From: CAJXII01 sp965242915 | Lineage (GTDB): Bacteria; Campylobacterota; Campylobacteria; Campylobacterales; Arcobacteraceae | Length of the DNA: 64,000 bases | Direction of reading: 5' to 3' | Assembly: GCA_965242915.1 (NCBI GenBank) | Contig: CBDETN010000027.1 | Coordinates: forward strand, 186,001-250,000 | The notes under the pieces: model-generated | What the model was told of the DNA's origin: nothing | The model's database searches: none | Seen by the model: the letters and a program-made list of their open reading frames with translations, nothing else | Program-made: the position numbers and the translations under genes | Shown here: positions 26,442 through 34,632 of the stretch, in pieces | Layout: each line of letters begins with the position of its first letter | Numbering within the stretch: position 1 is the first letter of the stretch

Positions 26442-26834
26442 TTATACTCTTCTTCTTTTTGGAGGTCTACAACCGTTATGTGGTAAAGGAGTTACATCCT
26501 TAAACCATTTAACCGATAAACCTTCAATTAAACCAAGTGCCTTAACCGCAGTATCTCTACCAGATCCAGGTCCTTGAATTTTTACACCAACATTTTTAAT
26601 ACCATGCTCCATAGCTTTAGCAATTGCATCTTCAAGCGCTGCTGTTGCTGCAAATGGAGTTGATTTTTTACTACCTCTGAAACCTAGGTTACCAGCGCTT
26701 GACCATGCAATTGCATTTCCAGCGTTGTCTGTTACAGTTACCATTGTGTTATTAAATGTTGCAGCGATATGTACTATACCATCAGCAATATTCTTTTTTA
26801 CAACTTTTTTTCTAGTTACTTTTCTTTTTGCCAT
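26442..26834 (-). CDS. rpsK: 30S ribosomal protein S11
   Basis: A 130-residue S11 with GIVHIAATFNNTMVTVTD, FRGSKKSTPFAAT and the C-terminal LPHNGCRPPKRRRV signature. It forms part of the platform that holds mRNA in the E site. It lies between rpsM and rpsD with 9-10 bp gaps. Confidence 0.97.
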   Translation of the reverse strand: MAKRKVTRKKVVKKNIADGIVHIAATFNNTMVTVTDNAGNAIAWSSAGNLGFRGSKKSTPFAATAALEDAIAKAMEHGIKNVGVKIQGPGSGRDTAVKALGLIEGLSVKWFKDVTPLPHNGCRPPKRRRV

Positions 26835-26844
26835 CTAGTTATCC

Positions 26845-27213
26845 TTACTTAGCCGCTGCGCCAACAGTTTTCTTTTTACCTTTTCTAGTTCGAGCATTAG
26901 TTTTAGTCTTTTGCCCTCTACATGGTAAACCTCTTCTGTGTCTTATACCTCTATATGAACCTAAATCCATTAAAGACTTGATATCCATAGCAACTTTCTT
27001 TCTTAAATCACCCTCAACCATATAGTTAGCTTGTAATTCTTGTCTGATAGTTGCTGCTTCTTCTTCTGTTAATTCATGAGCTCTTTTATCAAAATCGATT
27101 CCAGTAGCTTTTAAAATTAATCTTGAACTATGCAAACCTACACCATAAATGTATGTTAAAGCATATTCCATTCTTTTTTTGTTTGGTAAGTCTGTACCTG
27201 CAATACGAGCCAT
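26845..27213 (-). CDS. rpsM: 30S ribosomal protein S13
   Basis: A 122-residue S13 starting MARIAGTDLPNKKRMEYALTYIYG. It has the GSYRGIRHRRGLPCRGQKTKTNARTRKG C-terminal motif that contacts the P-site tRNA and the A-site finger. It follows rpmJ after 3 bp. Confidence 0.97.
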   Translation of the reverse strand: MARIAGTDLPNKKRMEYALTYIYGVGLHSSRLILKATGIDFDKRAHELTEEEAATIRQELQANYMVEGDLRKKVAMDIKSLMDLGSYRGIRHRRGLPCRGQKTKTNARTRKGKKKTVGAAAK

Positions 27214-27216
27214 CGC

Positions 27217-27330
27217 TTATCCTTGTCTTTGCTTGTGTTTTTTGATTTCGCAGATTACTCTTACGATACCTTTTCTTTTGACAATTTTACATTTGTCACA
27301 CATTTTTTTAACTGAAGCTCTTACTTTCAT
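27217..27330 (-). CDS. rpmJ: 50S ribosomal protein L36
   Basis: A 37-residue L36 reading MKVRASVKKMCDKCKIV, then KRKGIVRVICEIKKHKQRQG. The zinc ligands are seen as CDKC, a later cysteine (VIC) and the histidine in KKHKQ, so it is the zinc-binding form. It heads the minus-strand rpmJ-rpsM-rpsK-rpsD-rpoA-rplQ run. It is detached from infA, its usual neighbour, by about 2.7 kb. Confidence 0.95.
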   Translation of the reverse strand: MKVRASVKKMCDKCKIVKRKGIVRVICEIKKHKQRQG

Positions 27331-27739
27331 AATCAGCCGTCCTTTGTGTATATTTCATCTTTGTATGGTTTAGATTTATATGTTGTCTAACCAACTCTTT
27401 ATAAAATTCTATAAAAAGAAATTTTATAAAAACTTCCTAATGTCTACAAAGTGAGATGCGATTATGCCCAAAGATTACTTAATATTAGTTGAAGCATTAA
27501 AATAAAAGTTTCTGAAAAATTACAATAAAGTGTCAAATATTATAAAATATATGATATAGTTTTATAAATAATAAAAAATTAAAATCTAAAATTATTGGAG
27601 ATTTAAATAATGAGAATAAAATTAAAAAAGCTTTATGATATAAGCAAATATTTAAACATTGTCATGACAATAGAAAAAGTTACACTTTTACGAAGTGATG
27701 ATGTGTCCAGTTGTTCCATAAATTTTCCTTAAACTATCC
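27331..27739. other. Intergenic region upstream of rpmJ, with a possible 40-codon frame
   Basis: This stretch must hold the promoter for the rpmJ-rplQ genes. A weak candidate on the minus strand is TTGTAG with a 17-base spacer to TAAAAT (about 27429-27457). On the plus strand, ATG 27610 behind TTGGAG opens a 40-codon frame (MRIKLKKLYDISKYLNIV onward) ending at 27732. I do not recognise it and it may be chance. No RNA gene is evident. Confidence 0.4.
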
Positions 27740-28858
27740 TTAGAATTTATCAATGTACCTTATTTTTTTAAACAATCTTTTAAATGCATGCTTTGTAGTA
27801 GAAAAAAGAGTAACAGGATATTCTATTTGATTTTGACTTAATTTTATATTTTCAAAACTACTAATATCTTTGCTGATTAAATATTCAATACCTATTGTTG
27901 TAGAATAATTAACCCAATTATACACTAAATCATTACTAAGTATGGCATTATATTCTTCTATTATTTGATTTGTTTTTCCAATTGAATTAGCAATAATCAT
28001 ACCTCTTCTATCTCCAACTTGAGTTAAAGATAATAACAATGGTGTATAGTTTAATTGTGTTGATAATATTTTATTAAGATTTATTTCATTAGCATTAATT
28101 TGAGATAAAACAATTGAAGTTTTTACAATAGGCATATTCACTATTAATGTAGAATTTGTTAATTGACTTTTTTTTCTACTTAAAAATCCAGAATATTCTG
28201 CATTTTCATCATCAATCTCTTTTTGATATATTAAGTTTATATCTTTTGTATTTATTATTTTAGCTAATCTGGTACCTAATTCAGAATTATCGTGAAATTC
28301 AATCAACTTTATATTTGAATATTTTAAAATTTCATCAAATTGTTTAGAGTAATCAATTGATCCATATACAACAGAATCAATATTTAGATTTAAATCATCT
28401 TTGTGTATTAAAGGCAAATATATATCATAAGAATCAATATCTTTAATTTGCTTTAAATTACTTGCTCCATTGTGAGTAAATAAAACTAATACTTTTGAAA
28501 TACCGTTATTTGATATTTGTTCAAATATACTTTGAATAGAATTTATATCTTCATTTACTACATCAAATACTTTTAAATTAAAATTTTGATTTTTATATAT
28601 AAGATAACTCATTGCAGAGTTTGTAGCATTTATTGCATAGTTCCCTATAACTTTTGACGAAAATACTATTGCAATATCAAATGATATTGTTGTTATATTA
28701 TCATCTGATTTTAAAGGTATTTTTTCCACAATCACAGAAGTTTTTTTACTAACTTCAGGTATCTGTTTTTCTAATTCTGATTGGGGCACTTCAATACTTT
28801 TAGTACAACCTGTAAATAACAGTATTATTAAACCAATACTTAAAAAATATATTCTCAT
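27740..28858 (-). CDS. Lipoprotein of unknown function, possible periplasmic-binding fold
   Basis: A 372-residue protein with a lipoprotein signal ending LLFTGC. After a linker (about 20-55) the body alternates beta and alpha segments: ISFDIAIVFSSKVIGNYAINATNSAMSYLI, ISKVLVLFTHNGASNLKQI and TLIVNMPIVKTSIVLSQI. This resembles type I periplasmic-binding proteins and LpoA-like activators, but no close family is recognised. The start overlaps the stop of the glycosylase gene by 4 bases, so the two are coupled. Confidence 0.6.
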   Translation of the reverse strand: MRIYFLSIGLIILLFTGCTKSIEVPQSELEKQIPEVSKKTSVIVEKIPLKSDDNITTISFDIAIVFSSKVIGNYAINATNSAMSYLIYKNQNFNLKVFDVVNEDINSIQSIFEQISNNGISKVLVLFTHNGASNLKQIKDIDSYDIYLPLIHKDDLNLNIDSVVYGSIDYSKQFDEILKYSNIKLIEFHDNSELGTRLAKIINTKDINLIYQKEIDDENAEYSGFLSRKKSQLTNSTLIVNMPIVKTSIVLSQINANEINLNKILSTQLNYTPLLLSLTQVGDRRGMIIANSIGKTNQIIEEYNAILSNDLVYNWVNYSTTIGIEYLISKDISSFENIKLSQNQIEYPVTLFSTTKHAFKRLFKKIRYIDKF

Positions 28859-29520
28859 AACAACTCCATAATAGATTTAGCCTTCTGCAAGTCTTCAAAT
28901 ACATCTTTTTTACAAGATGGATTCCTTAATATATAAGTAGGATGAAAAGTTGAAATTACTTTTATACCATTATATTCTTGTGTTTCTTGTCTCAATTGTT
29001 CCAATGATTTATTACAATTAGCCAAATAATTATAACTATCTCCAAATGCTACTATTAACTTCGGGTTTATTATATCTAGTTGTTTTTGAATGTATGGTCT
29101 ACAAGTATTTATTTCAACTGCACAATCTTCAATATTTTTTGTAGGTGTACATTTAAGAATATTTACTATATATACATCGTCAATAGGAATACCAAGAACA
29201 TTAAGACAAATTTTTGATAACATTTGGGCACTGTTTCCTGTAAAAATATTTTTACTTTCTGATTGAAGAGAGGAAGAATAAAGATTTAAAAAAACTATAT
29301 CAGCATCTTTTTTACCCTCACCAAATAAAATATTTTTATTATTTTGCGAAAAATTACATAGATTACAATGGGTTACTATATTTTCAAGGATATCTAAAGA
29401 AGTAGGTAAATCATATTGTGTATCATCATAATTGTCAAATTTAATATCTGTATATTCAAAACCCATATATTTTAATGTTTGTAAATTTTTAAGAACTGCA
29501 TTTTTTACTTTTTGTTTCAT
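28855..29520 (-). CDS. Uracil-DNA glycosylase family 4/5-like protein
   Basis: A 221-residue protein with the layout of Fe-S uracil-DNA glycosylases. The four likely cluster cysteines are in CNLCNF, ILKCTP and EINTCRPYI, and the product-binding loop is FHPTYILRNP. The usual motif A (GEAPG...GxPFVG) is strongly altered to GEGKKDADIVFLNLYSSSLQ and NIFTGNSA, so the activity or substrate may differ from normal uracil removal. ATG 29520 is chosen. A TTG five codons earlier overlaps a TTGTACAA site and is also possible. It is divergent from the small HTH gene. Confidence 0.75.
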   Translation of the reverse strand: MKQKVKNAVLKNLQTLKYMGFEYTDIKFDNYDDTQYDLPTSLDILENIVTHCNLCNFSQNNKNILFGEGKKDADIVFLNLYSSSLQSESKNIFTGNSAQMLSKICLNVLGIPIDDVYIVNILKCTPTKNIEDCAVEINTCRPYIQKQLDIINPKLIVAFGDSYNYLANCNKSLEQLRQETQEYNGIKVISTFHPTYILRNPSCKKDVFEDLQKAKSIMELL

Positions 29521-29601
29521 GTTGGAATTGTACAAAATTAGCCCTTTGTATTTGTTTTCTAAAAAGACTTTTTGTACAAACTAATGAACATTTATTACTA
29601 T

Positions 29602-29664
29602 TGTTCCAATTATTGGAACATAATATTAAAAATACTTGACTTTTGTTCCAATATATTGTACAAT
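29602..29664 (+). promoter_or_regulatory. Promoter and operator of the small HTH gene
   Basis: TTGACT (29636-29641) and TACAAT (29659-29664) are 17 bases apart. A perfect 19-bp inverted repeat, TGTTCCAAT-T-ATTGGAACA, sits just upstream (29602-29620). A half-site, TGTTCCAAT, lies inside the spacer (29644-29652). TTGTACAA occurs three times around the promoter (29528, 29572 and 29656). This looks like an autoregulated switch between the HTH gene and the glycosylase gene. Confidence 0.7.
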
Positions 29665-29690
29665 TCCGAATAAATAAAAAGGATGTATGG

Positions 29691-29903
29691 ATGGATGGAC
29701 CAAGTTTAAGAAAATTAGAATCTGATTTAGAAGTAAATAAAACTACATTGCACAACTGGAAATCAAATAGACCAAAATTATATGAATTTATTATTGATTC
29801 TTATAAGGATAGGGAAACTTTAAAACAAAATTTAACTTATTTAATTGAGCAAAAAAAACAAATTGAAAATGAAATTGATTTTACAAGACAGAGAGTCTCA
29901 TGA
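29691..29903 (+). CDS. Small HTH DNA-binding protein
   Basis: A 70-residue protein. Residues 5-35 form a helix-turn-helix (LRKLESDLEVNKTTLHNWKSNRPKLYEFI), and residues 36-65 look like a coiled-coil tail (LKQNLTYLIEQKKQIENEID). AAAAAGG lies 8 bases before the chosen ATG. A longer open frame upstream overlaps the promoter and is rejected. It probably binds the palindromes in its own promoter. It is convergent to infA. Confidence 0.75.
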   Translation: MDGPSLRKLESDLEVNKTTLHNWKSNRPKLYEFIIDSYKDRETLKQNLTYLIEQKKQIENEIDFTRQRVS

Positions 29904-29920
29904 TTTGTGAAAATATTTAA

Positions 29921-29983
29921 ATCTATGAAGCTTTAGTTTATGTGACTCTTATTGCGCTAAGAGGAAACTATTGCTTCATAGAT
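29921..29983. repeat. Three-tier stem-loop between convergent genes
   Basis: ATCTATGAAGC (29921-29931) pairs perfectly with GCTTCATAGAT (29973-29983). Inside it TAGTTT (29934-29939) pairs with AAACTA (29965-29970). The tip is CTCTTA-TTGCGC-TAAGAG (29946-29963). It lies between the small HTH gene and infA, which converge. It may be a bidirectional terminator, but it lacks strong T-runs and is more elaborate than usual. A structured RNA or a recombination site is also possible. Confidence 0.6.
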
Positions 29984-30008
29984 ATAAATAATAATATATT
30001 AAACTATA

Positions 30009-30227
30009 TTATTTATAACGGTGTGTTATTCTACCTTTATCTAAAGAATATGGAGTAATTTCTACTCGAACTTTATCACTTAAAAGTATTTTTATATAGT
30101 GCATTCTCATCTTACCGGATATATGACATAAAACTATATGTCCATTATCAAGTTCAACTCTAAAAGTAGCATTTGGTAAAACTTCAATTACCTTTCCATC
30201 TACAATGATTACATCATCTTTAGCCAT
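30009..30227 (-). CDS. infA: Translation initiation factor IF-1
   Basis: A 72-residue OB-fold protein opening MAKDDVIIVDGKVIEVLPNATF and holding HISGKMRMHYIKILLSDKVRVE. It binds the A site of the 30S subunit during initiation. It overlaps the map stop by 8 bases and is the last gene of the long S10-spc transcript. The usual next gene, rpmJ, is 2.7 kb away. Confidence 0.96.
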   Translation of the reverse strand: MAKDDVIIVDGKVIEVLPNATFRVELDNGHIVLCHISGKMRMHYIKILLSDKVRVEITPYSLDKGRITHRYK

Positions 30228-30999
30228 TTGATTCCTTTGCTATTTGTGTTAATATTTGTGCTTTGCCATTTACTATAGCAACTTGGTGTTCATAGTGACT
30301 TGTTCGTAAACCATCAGTACTTGTTACTGACCATTTATCTTTTTCGTTCACTATTGGTGTTTCATTTTTTTGACATATCATAGGTTCAATACAAAAAATC
30401 ATTCCATTCTTAATTTTTGGACCTTGTTTAGAATTTTTACCATCTAAATAATTAGGTACTTCTGGATCACAATGAGGCTCCCGCCCTATTCCATGACCAC
30501 AAAATTTTACCAATGGTACAAAACCTCTACCTAAAATAAATTCTTCTAAGGCAAGACTTAATTCTTTAAATCTCATTCCTTGTTTGATAATATCAATTGC
30601 ATAATATAAAGCATCTTTACTACAAGCAATTAACTCTTCATCGGCTTCACATATTTTACCTATAGGCATAGTAACAGCAGCATCTCCATACCAACCATCA
30701 AGCTCACTACCTATATCAATTCCTAAAATATCACCGTCTTTTAAAATTGTATTATCAGGTACTCCATGAATTATAACTTCATTAAGTGAAGTACATACTG
30801 CATTTGGAAAACCGTAAAGTCCTTTAAATGCAGGTCTAGCGCCTTGTGACCTTAAAAAGTCTTCACCCATCTTATCTACTTCTAAAAGGCTCATACCTGA
30901 TTTTACATTTTGTTCTAAATGTTGAAGTGTTGCAGCAACTGCAAGTCCTGCTGTGCGAAGTTTTTCTATATCACGAGCTTTTCTTAATGGAATGGCCAT
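30220..30999 (-). CDS. map: Methionine aminopeptidase, type I
   Basis: A 259-residue enzyme that removes the N-terminal methionine. Metal ligands appear in GIDIGSELDGWYGDAAVT (two aspartates), FCGHGIGREPH (histidine), IFCIEPMI (glutamate) and HYEHQVAIV (glutamate). It lies between secY and infA as in many spc operons. Confidence 0.96.
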   Translation of the reverse strand: MAIPLRKARDIEKLRTAGLAVAATLQHLEQNVKSGMSLLEVDKMGEDFLRSQGARPAFKGLYGFPNAVCTSLNEVIIHGVPDNTILKDGDILGIDIGSELDGWYGDAAVTMPIGKICEADEELIACSKDALYYAIDIIKQGMRFKELSLALEEFILGRGFVPLVKFCGHGIGREPHCDPEVPNYLDGKNSKQGPKIKNGMIFCIEPMICQKNETPIVNEKDKWSVTSTDGLRTSHYEHQVAIVNGKAQILTQIAKESNG

Positions 31000-31006
31000 A
31001 AATTAA

Positions 31007-32269
31007 TTATAGACCAGTCGCACTAAGTGTTTCATACTTATTTGAATATTGCTGAGCTTCTATTTTTCTCATAGTATCAATTGCAACTTGAACTACAATT
31101 AAAACTGCAACCCCTCCAAAATAAAATGGAACACCTATAGCTTGAACTATAAGTAAAGGAACAGTTGCAACGAAACCTAAATACATAGAACCCCAAAATG
31201 TTAATCTTGATGCTGTTTCATTTAAAAAAGCAGATGTACTTCCTCCAGGACGAACACCTGGGATAAATCCACCTTGTCTTTTTAAATTCTCTGCAATATC
31301 TTTTGCATTAAATGTAATTGATGCATAAAAATAAGAAAAGAAAACTACAAATAAAAACATAACAAGATTAAATGTATAACTTGTCGGATTTAAAAAATCT
31401 GCAATCATCAGCATATATTCGTTTTGACTACTTGAAAGAATTGTAGCAGGAAACATTAAAATAGCTGAAGCAAAAATAACAGGAATAACTCCACTTAAAT
31501 TTAATTTAATAGGAATATAATTCATAATTCTTTTATTCTGATTTTCCATAATAACTTTTCTACTATATGAAACAGGTACTCTTCTCTCTCCTAATTCAAC
31601 ATAGATAATTCCACCAACTGTTGCTAGAATTATAATTAAAATTACAATAATAACTAGAAAGCTGATCTGACCATTATTAACTAAATCAACTGTACCGCCG
31701 ATTGCACTTGGAATTGCAGAAACAATACCGGCAAAGATAATTAATGATATACCGTTACCAATACCTCTTTGTGTGATTTGTTCACCAATCCACATAAGCA
31801 TCATAGTACCAGCTAACATAGAAATAGCTGCAACTGCAACAAATATATCCATATCTATCATAATAGCACTTTGACCAGCTGAACCTGTTAATGAATTTAA
31901 TCCCATTGATACACCAATAGCTTGAATTACTGTAATAACGATTGTAGCATAACGAATTATTTGCATATATTTTTGCATACCGTCACGCTCTTTTTTCATT
32001 TTACCAAGAGCAGGAAATGTTGCGGCTAAAAGTTCCATAATAATGGAAGCTGTAATATAAGGCATAATACCTAATGAAATAATACTCAGTCTTTCAACTG
32101 CATTACCACTAAACATATTTGCCATACCTAAAGCACTATTTGTACTAGCATCAAAAAATTCTTTTACAACACTAATATCAACCCCAGGTACTGGAACATA
32201 AGCCAGTACTCTGTATATTAAAATAAAACCTAATGTGATTAAGATTTTATTTAATAAGTCTTTATTCAT
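31007..32269 (-). CDS. secY: Preprotein translocase subunit SecY
   Basis: A 420-residue, ten-helix membrane channel through which unfolded proteins leave the cytoplasm. The N-terminus has KILITLGFILIYRVLAYVPVPGV. The loop GERRVPVSYSRKV and the motif QGGFIPGVRPG mark the cytosolic loops that contact SecA or the ribosome. It follows rplO with a 2-bp gap. Confidence 0.97.
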   Translation of the reverse strand: MNKDLLNKILITLGFILIYRVLAYVPVPGVDISVVKEFFDASTNSALGMANMFSGNAVERLSIISLGIMPYITASIIMELLAATFPALGKMKKERDGMQKYMQIIRYATIVITVIQAIGVSMGLNSLTGSAGQSAIMIDMDIFVAVAAISMLAGTMMLMWIGEQITQRGIGNGISLIIFAGIVSAIPSAIGGTVDLVNNGQISFLVIIVILIIILATVGGIIYVELGERRVPVSYSRKVIMENQNKRIMNYIPIKLNLSGVIPVIFASAILMFPATILSSSQNEYMLMIADFLNPTSYTFNLVMFLFVVFFSYFYASITFNAKDIAENLKRQGGFIPGVRPGGSTSAFLNETASRLTFWGSMYLGFVATVPLLIVQAIGVPFYFGGVAVLIVVQVAIDTMRKIEAQQYSNKYETLSATGL

Positions 32270-32271
32270 AA

Positions 32272-32673
32272 TTACTTACCAGTAGTTGTGATATTTTCAT
32301 CTTTGATTTTAGAAGCTAACGCTTTAGCATCTGAACCAATTAATTTAACTTTTGTAATCTCTTTAGATAATTTGTAAACACTTTTAATTGTTTCAAGTGT
32401 AATCTCTTCAAGATTAGCTACTTGTTTAACTTTATTTACATTAATTGAATAAGGTTTAACTACTCTAGATGTAAAACCTACTTTTGGAAGTCTTCTATGA
32501 ATTGGCTGTTGACCACCTTCAAAACCTCTTTTGATTTTATATCCAGATCTACTCTTTTGACCTTTATTACCACGAGTTGCAGTCTTACCCATTCCTGAGC
32601 CTTGACCACGACCAACTCTTTTTCTATTTTTAGTACTTCCATCAGCTGGACTTAATTGTTCTAAAATTGACAT
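32272..32673 (-). CDS. rplO: 50S ribosomal protein L15
   Basis: A 133-residue L15 with the basic glycine-rich N-terminus (KNRKRVGRGQGSGMGKTATRG) that threads into 23S rRNA. It lies between rpsE and secY. Its C-terminus is slightly short, as is common in this phylum. Confidence 0.96.
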   Translation of the reverse strand: MSILEQLSPADGSTKNRKRVGRGQGSGMGKTATRGNKGQKSRSGYKIKRGFEGGQQPIHRRLPKVGFTSRVVKPYSINVNKVKQVANLEEITLETIKSVYKLSKEITKVKLIGSDAKALASKIKDENITTTGK

Positions 32674-32677
32674 AATT

Positions 32678-33118
32678 CTATCCTTTAATTTTAGCTAATG
32701 CTTGAACAGTAGCTTGAACAAGGTTGTTAGGGTTATTAGAACCTAAACTTTTTGCAATAATATCAGTAATACCTGCAAGCTCAAGAACTGGTCTAGCTGC
32801 ACCACCGGCAATTAGTCCTGTACCCGCAGATGCTGGTTTTAATAATATTCTACTTGCATTATATTTATGCTCAATATCATGGTTGATAGTTGTACCGTTA
32901 AGATTAACTTTAACAAGGCTTTTGAAAGCATCATCTAAAGCTTTTTTGATAGCATCTGGAACTTCTTTTGCTTTTCCAGTACCCATACCAATTGTACCTT
33001 TTTTATCACCAACAACAACTAAAGCAGTAAATCTAAATCTTCTACCACCTTTTACAACTTTAGTAACACGACCTATATTTACAATCGCTTCTTCAAAATC
33101 ATCTCTATTAATTGCCAT
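32678..33118 (-). CDS. rpsE: 30S ribosomal protein S5
   Basis: A 146-residue S5 with the RNA-binding N-terminal domain (VNIGRVTKVVKGGRRFRFTALVVVGD) and the C-terminal domain (GAARPVLELAGITDIIAKSLGS). It contributes to decoding accuracy and the mRNA entry helicase. It follows rplR with a 2-bp gap. Confidence 0.96.
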   Translation of the reverse strand: MAINRDDFEEAIVNIGRVTKVVKGGRRFRFTALVVVGDKKGTIGMGTGKAKEVPDAIKKALDDAFKSLVKVNLNGTTINHDIEHKYNASRILLKPASAGTGLIAGGAARPVLELAGITDIIAKSLGSNNPNNLVQATVQALAKIKG

Positions 33119-33120
33119 AA

Positions 33121-33480
33121 TTATACCTTAATTCCGTTATCTCTTAATGCAGTAGCAAAAGCTGCAACTACACCATGATACAAGTAACCATTTCTATCTA
33201 AAACAATCGTTTCAATTTTTTTAGATTTTAAGTTTTCTGCCATTTTTGCAGCAACTTGTGCCATATTTTCTTTATTTACAGTTAATTTCATTGCTCTGCT
33301 ATCAACTGCAGCTAGTGTATTACCAGTAACATCATCAATTGCTTGTGCATAAAAATATTTGTTTGACTTAAATACAGATAGTCTAGGCATATCTGCACAT
33401 CCACTAATCTTACCTCTAATTCTTCTTTTTCTTCTTAATCTAAGAGAATTCTTTTTTGATAAATCTTTTGCTCTACTCAT
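33121..33480 (-). CDS. rplR: 50S ribosomal protein L18
   Basis: A 119-residue L18, which carries 5S rRNA to the large subunit. The RLRRKRRIRGKISG and PRLSVFKSNKYFYAQAIDD segments and the closing GYLYHGVVAAFATALRDNGI are typical. It lies between rplF and rpsE. Confidence 0.96.
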   Translation of the reverse strand: MSRAKDLSKKNSLRLRRKRRIRGKISGCADMPRLSVFKSNKYFYAQAIDDVTGNTLAAVDSRAMKLTVNKENMAQVAAKMAENLKSKKIETIVLDRNGYLYHGVVAAFATALRDNGIKV

Positions 33481-33491
33481 ATTTTTATCCC

Positions 33492-34025
33492 CTAACTAGC
33501 TGTTTTACCGGCTTTTCTAACGATATGCTCGTCAGTGTACTTAACACCTTTACCTTTGTACGGTTCTGGTTTTCTGTAGCCTCTAATAATTGCCGCAGTT
33601 TGTCCAACTTGTTGTTTACTGCTACCTTTTACATGGATAATATTCTTATCAACTGTAATTTCTAAACCTTCTGGAATATCATAATTAATTGGGTGTGAAT
33701 AACCTAATTGTAATTCTAATACTTTACCTTTAACAGCAGCTCTATAACCAACACCATTAATCTCTAAAGATTTAGCAAAACCTTTATTAAGACCTTCAAT
33801 AGCATTATTAGTTAAAGCTCTGTATGTTCCCCAGTAAGCTTTACTTTGTGCAGTATCACCAACTACAGTAAATGTTACATTACTATCAGTTATCTCTACA
33901 CCAACTCTATTATGAGTATCTACATCAATTGCTTTTGAGCCTTTTTTTACAGATACTATACCATTATTAACAGTTACTTCAATTCCAGCAGGAATAGTAA
34001 CAGGTTTTTTTCCAATTCTAGACAT
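33492..34025 (-). CDS. rplF: 50S ribosomal protein L6
   Basis: A 177-residue L6 starting MSRIGKKPVTIPAGIEVTV. It ends with the conserved RKPEPYKGKGVKY segment near the sarcin-ricin loop contact. It consists of two similar alpha/beta domains. It follows rpsH with a 9-bp gap. Confidence 0.97.
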   Translation of the reverse strand: MSRIGKKPVTIPAGIEVTVNNGIVSVKKGSKAIDVDTHNRVGVEITDSNVTFTVVGDTAQSKAYWGTYRALTNNAIEGLNKGFAKSLEINGVGYRAAVKGKVLELQLGYSHPINYDIPEGLEITVDKNIIHVKGSSKQQVGQTAAIIRGYRKPEPYKGKGVKYTDEHIVRKAGKTAS

Positions 34026-34034
34026 AAAACACTC

Positions 34035-34433
34035 CTACCAAACAGAACAAAGTACTTCACCACCAACATTTAGTTTATAAGCTTCATCATTACTTATAAC
34101 ACCTTTGTTAGTAGAAACTACAATTATTCCGTATCCATTTTTAAAACTTTTTAACTCAGAAGCGTTTTTATAAACTCTTCTTCCTGCTTTAGAAAGTCTT
34201 TTAATTTCATTAATAACACTATTTTCATTATCATCATATTTTAATGTAACTTTAATAGATTTCTTATTGTGATCACCTTCAACTACTGCAAAACTCTCAA
34301 CATACTCTTTTTGTTGTAAAACATTTACAACACCTTCTACAATGCTTGAATGAATCAGAGTTGTTGTATCAAGTTTTCTCATACTTGCATTTCTAATTCT
34401 AGTCAAAGCGTCTGCGATTAAATCATTCATCAT
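34035..34433 (-). CDS. rpsH: 30S ribosomal protein S8
   Basis: A 131-132-residue S8 with MNDLIADALTRIRNASMRK and the C-terminal GIIVVSTNKGVISNDEA motif. ATG 34433 (or 34430) is chosen because GGAG lies upstream at the right distance. A longer frame overlapping rpsN is not credible. S8 binds the central domain of 16S rRNA and in other bacteria represses the spc operon. Confidence 0.95.
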   Translation of the reverse strand: MMNDLIADALTRIRNASMRKLDTTTLIHSSIVEGVVNVLQQKEYVESFAVVEGDHNKKSIKVTLKYDDNENSVINEIKRLSKAGRRVYKNASELKSFKNGYGIIVVSTNKGVISNDEAYKLNVGGEVLCSVW

Positions 34434-34446
34434 GGGCTTTTTCTCC

Positions 34447-34632
34447 TTACCAGCTTGCTTTTCTAACACCAGGTAATAAACCTTCGTTAGCCATTTTTCT
34501 TAAACATATTCTACATAAACCAAAATCTTTATACACAGACTTTGGTCTTCCACAAATTGAACATCTAGTATAAGCTCTTGTTGAGAACTTAGGTGTTCTT
34601 TTTGCTTTTGCGATCATTGACTTCTTTGCCAT
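34447..34632 (-). CDS. rpsN: 30S ribosomal protein S14, zinc-binding type
   Basis: A 61-residue S14 of the short, zinc-dependent type. It has CSICGRP and CRICLRK as the two ligand pairs, and the closing LPGVRKASW. The long zinc-free form is not present here. The start overlaps the rplE stop by one base. Confidence 0.96.
   Translation of the reverse strand: MAKKSMIAKAKRTPKFSTRAYTRCSICGRPKSVYKDFGLCRICLRKMANEGLLPGVRKASW

Noticed and set aside
27610..27732. 40-codon plus-strand frame upstream of rpmJ as a gene
   Set aside because: It has a fair ribosome-binding site but no recognisable homology or motif, so it is mentioned only within the intergenic entry.
29489..29755. 88-codon minus-strand frame across the HTH promoter
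   Set aside because: It is antisense to the HTH gene and covers the operator array; no protein family is recognised.
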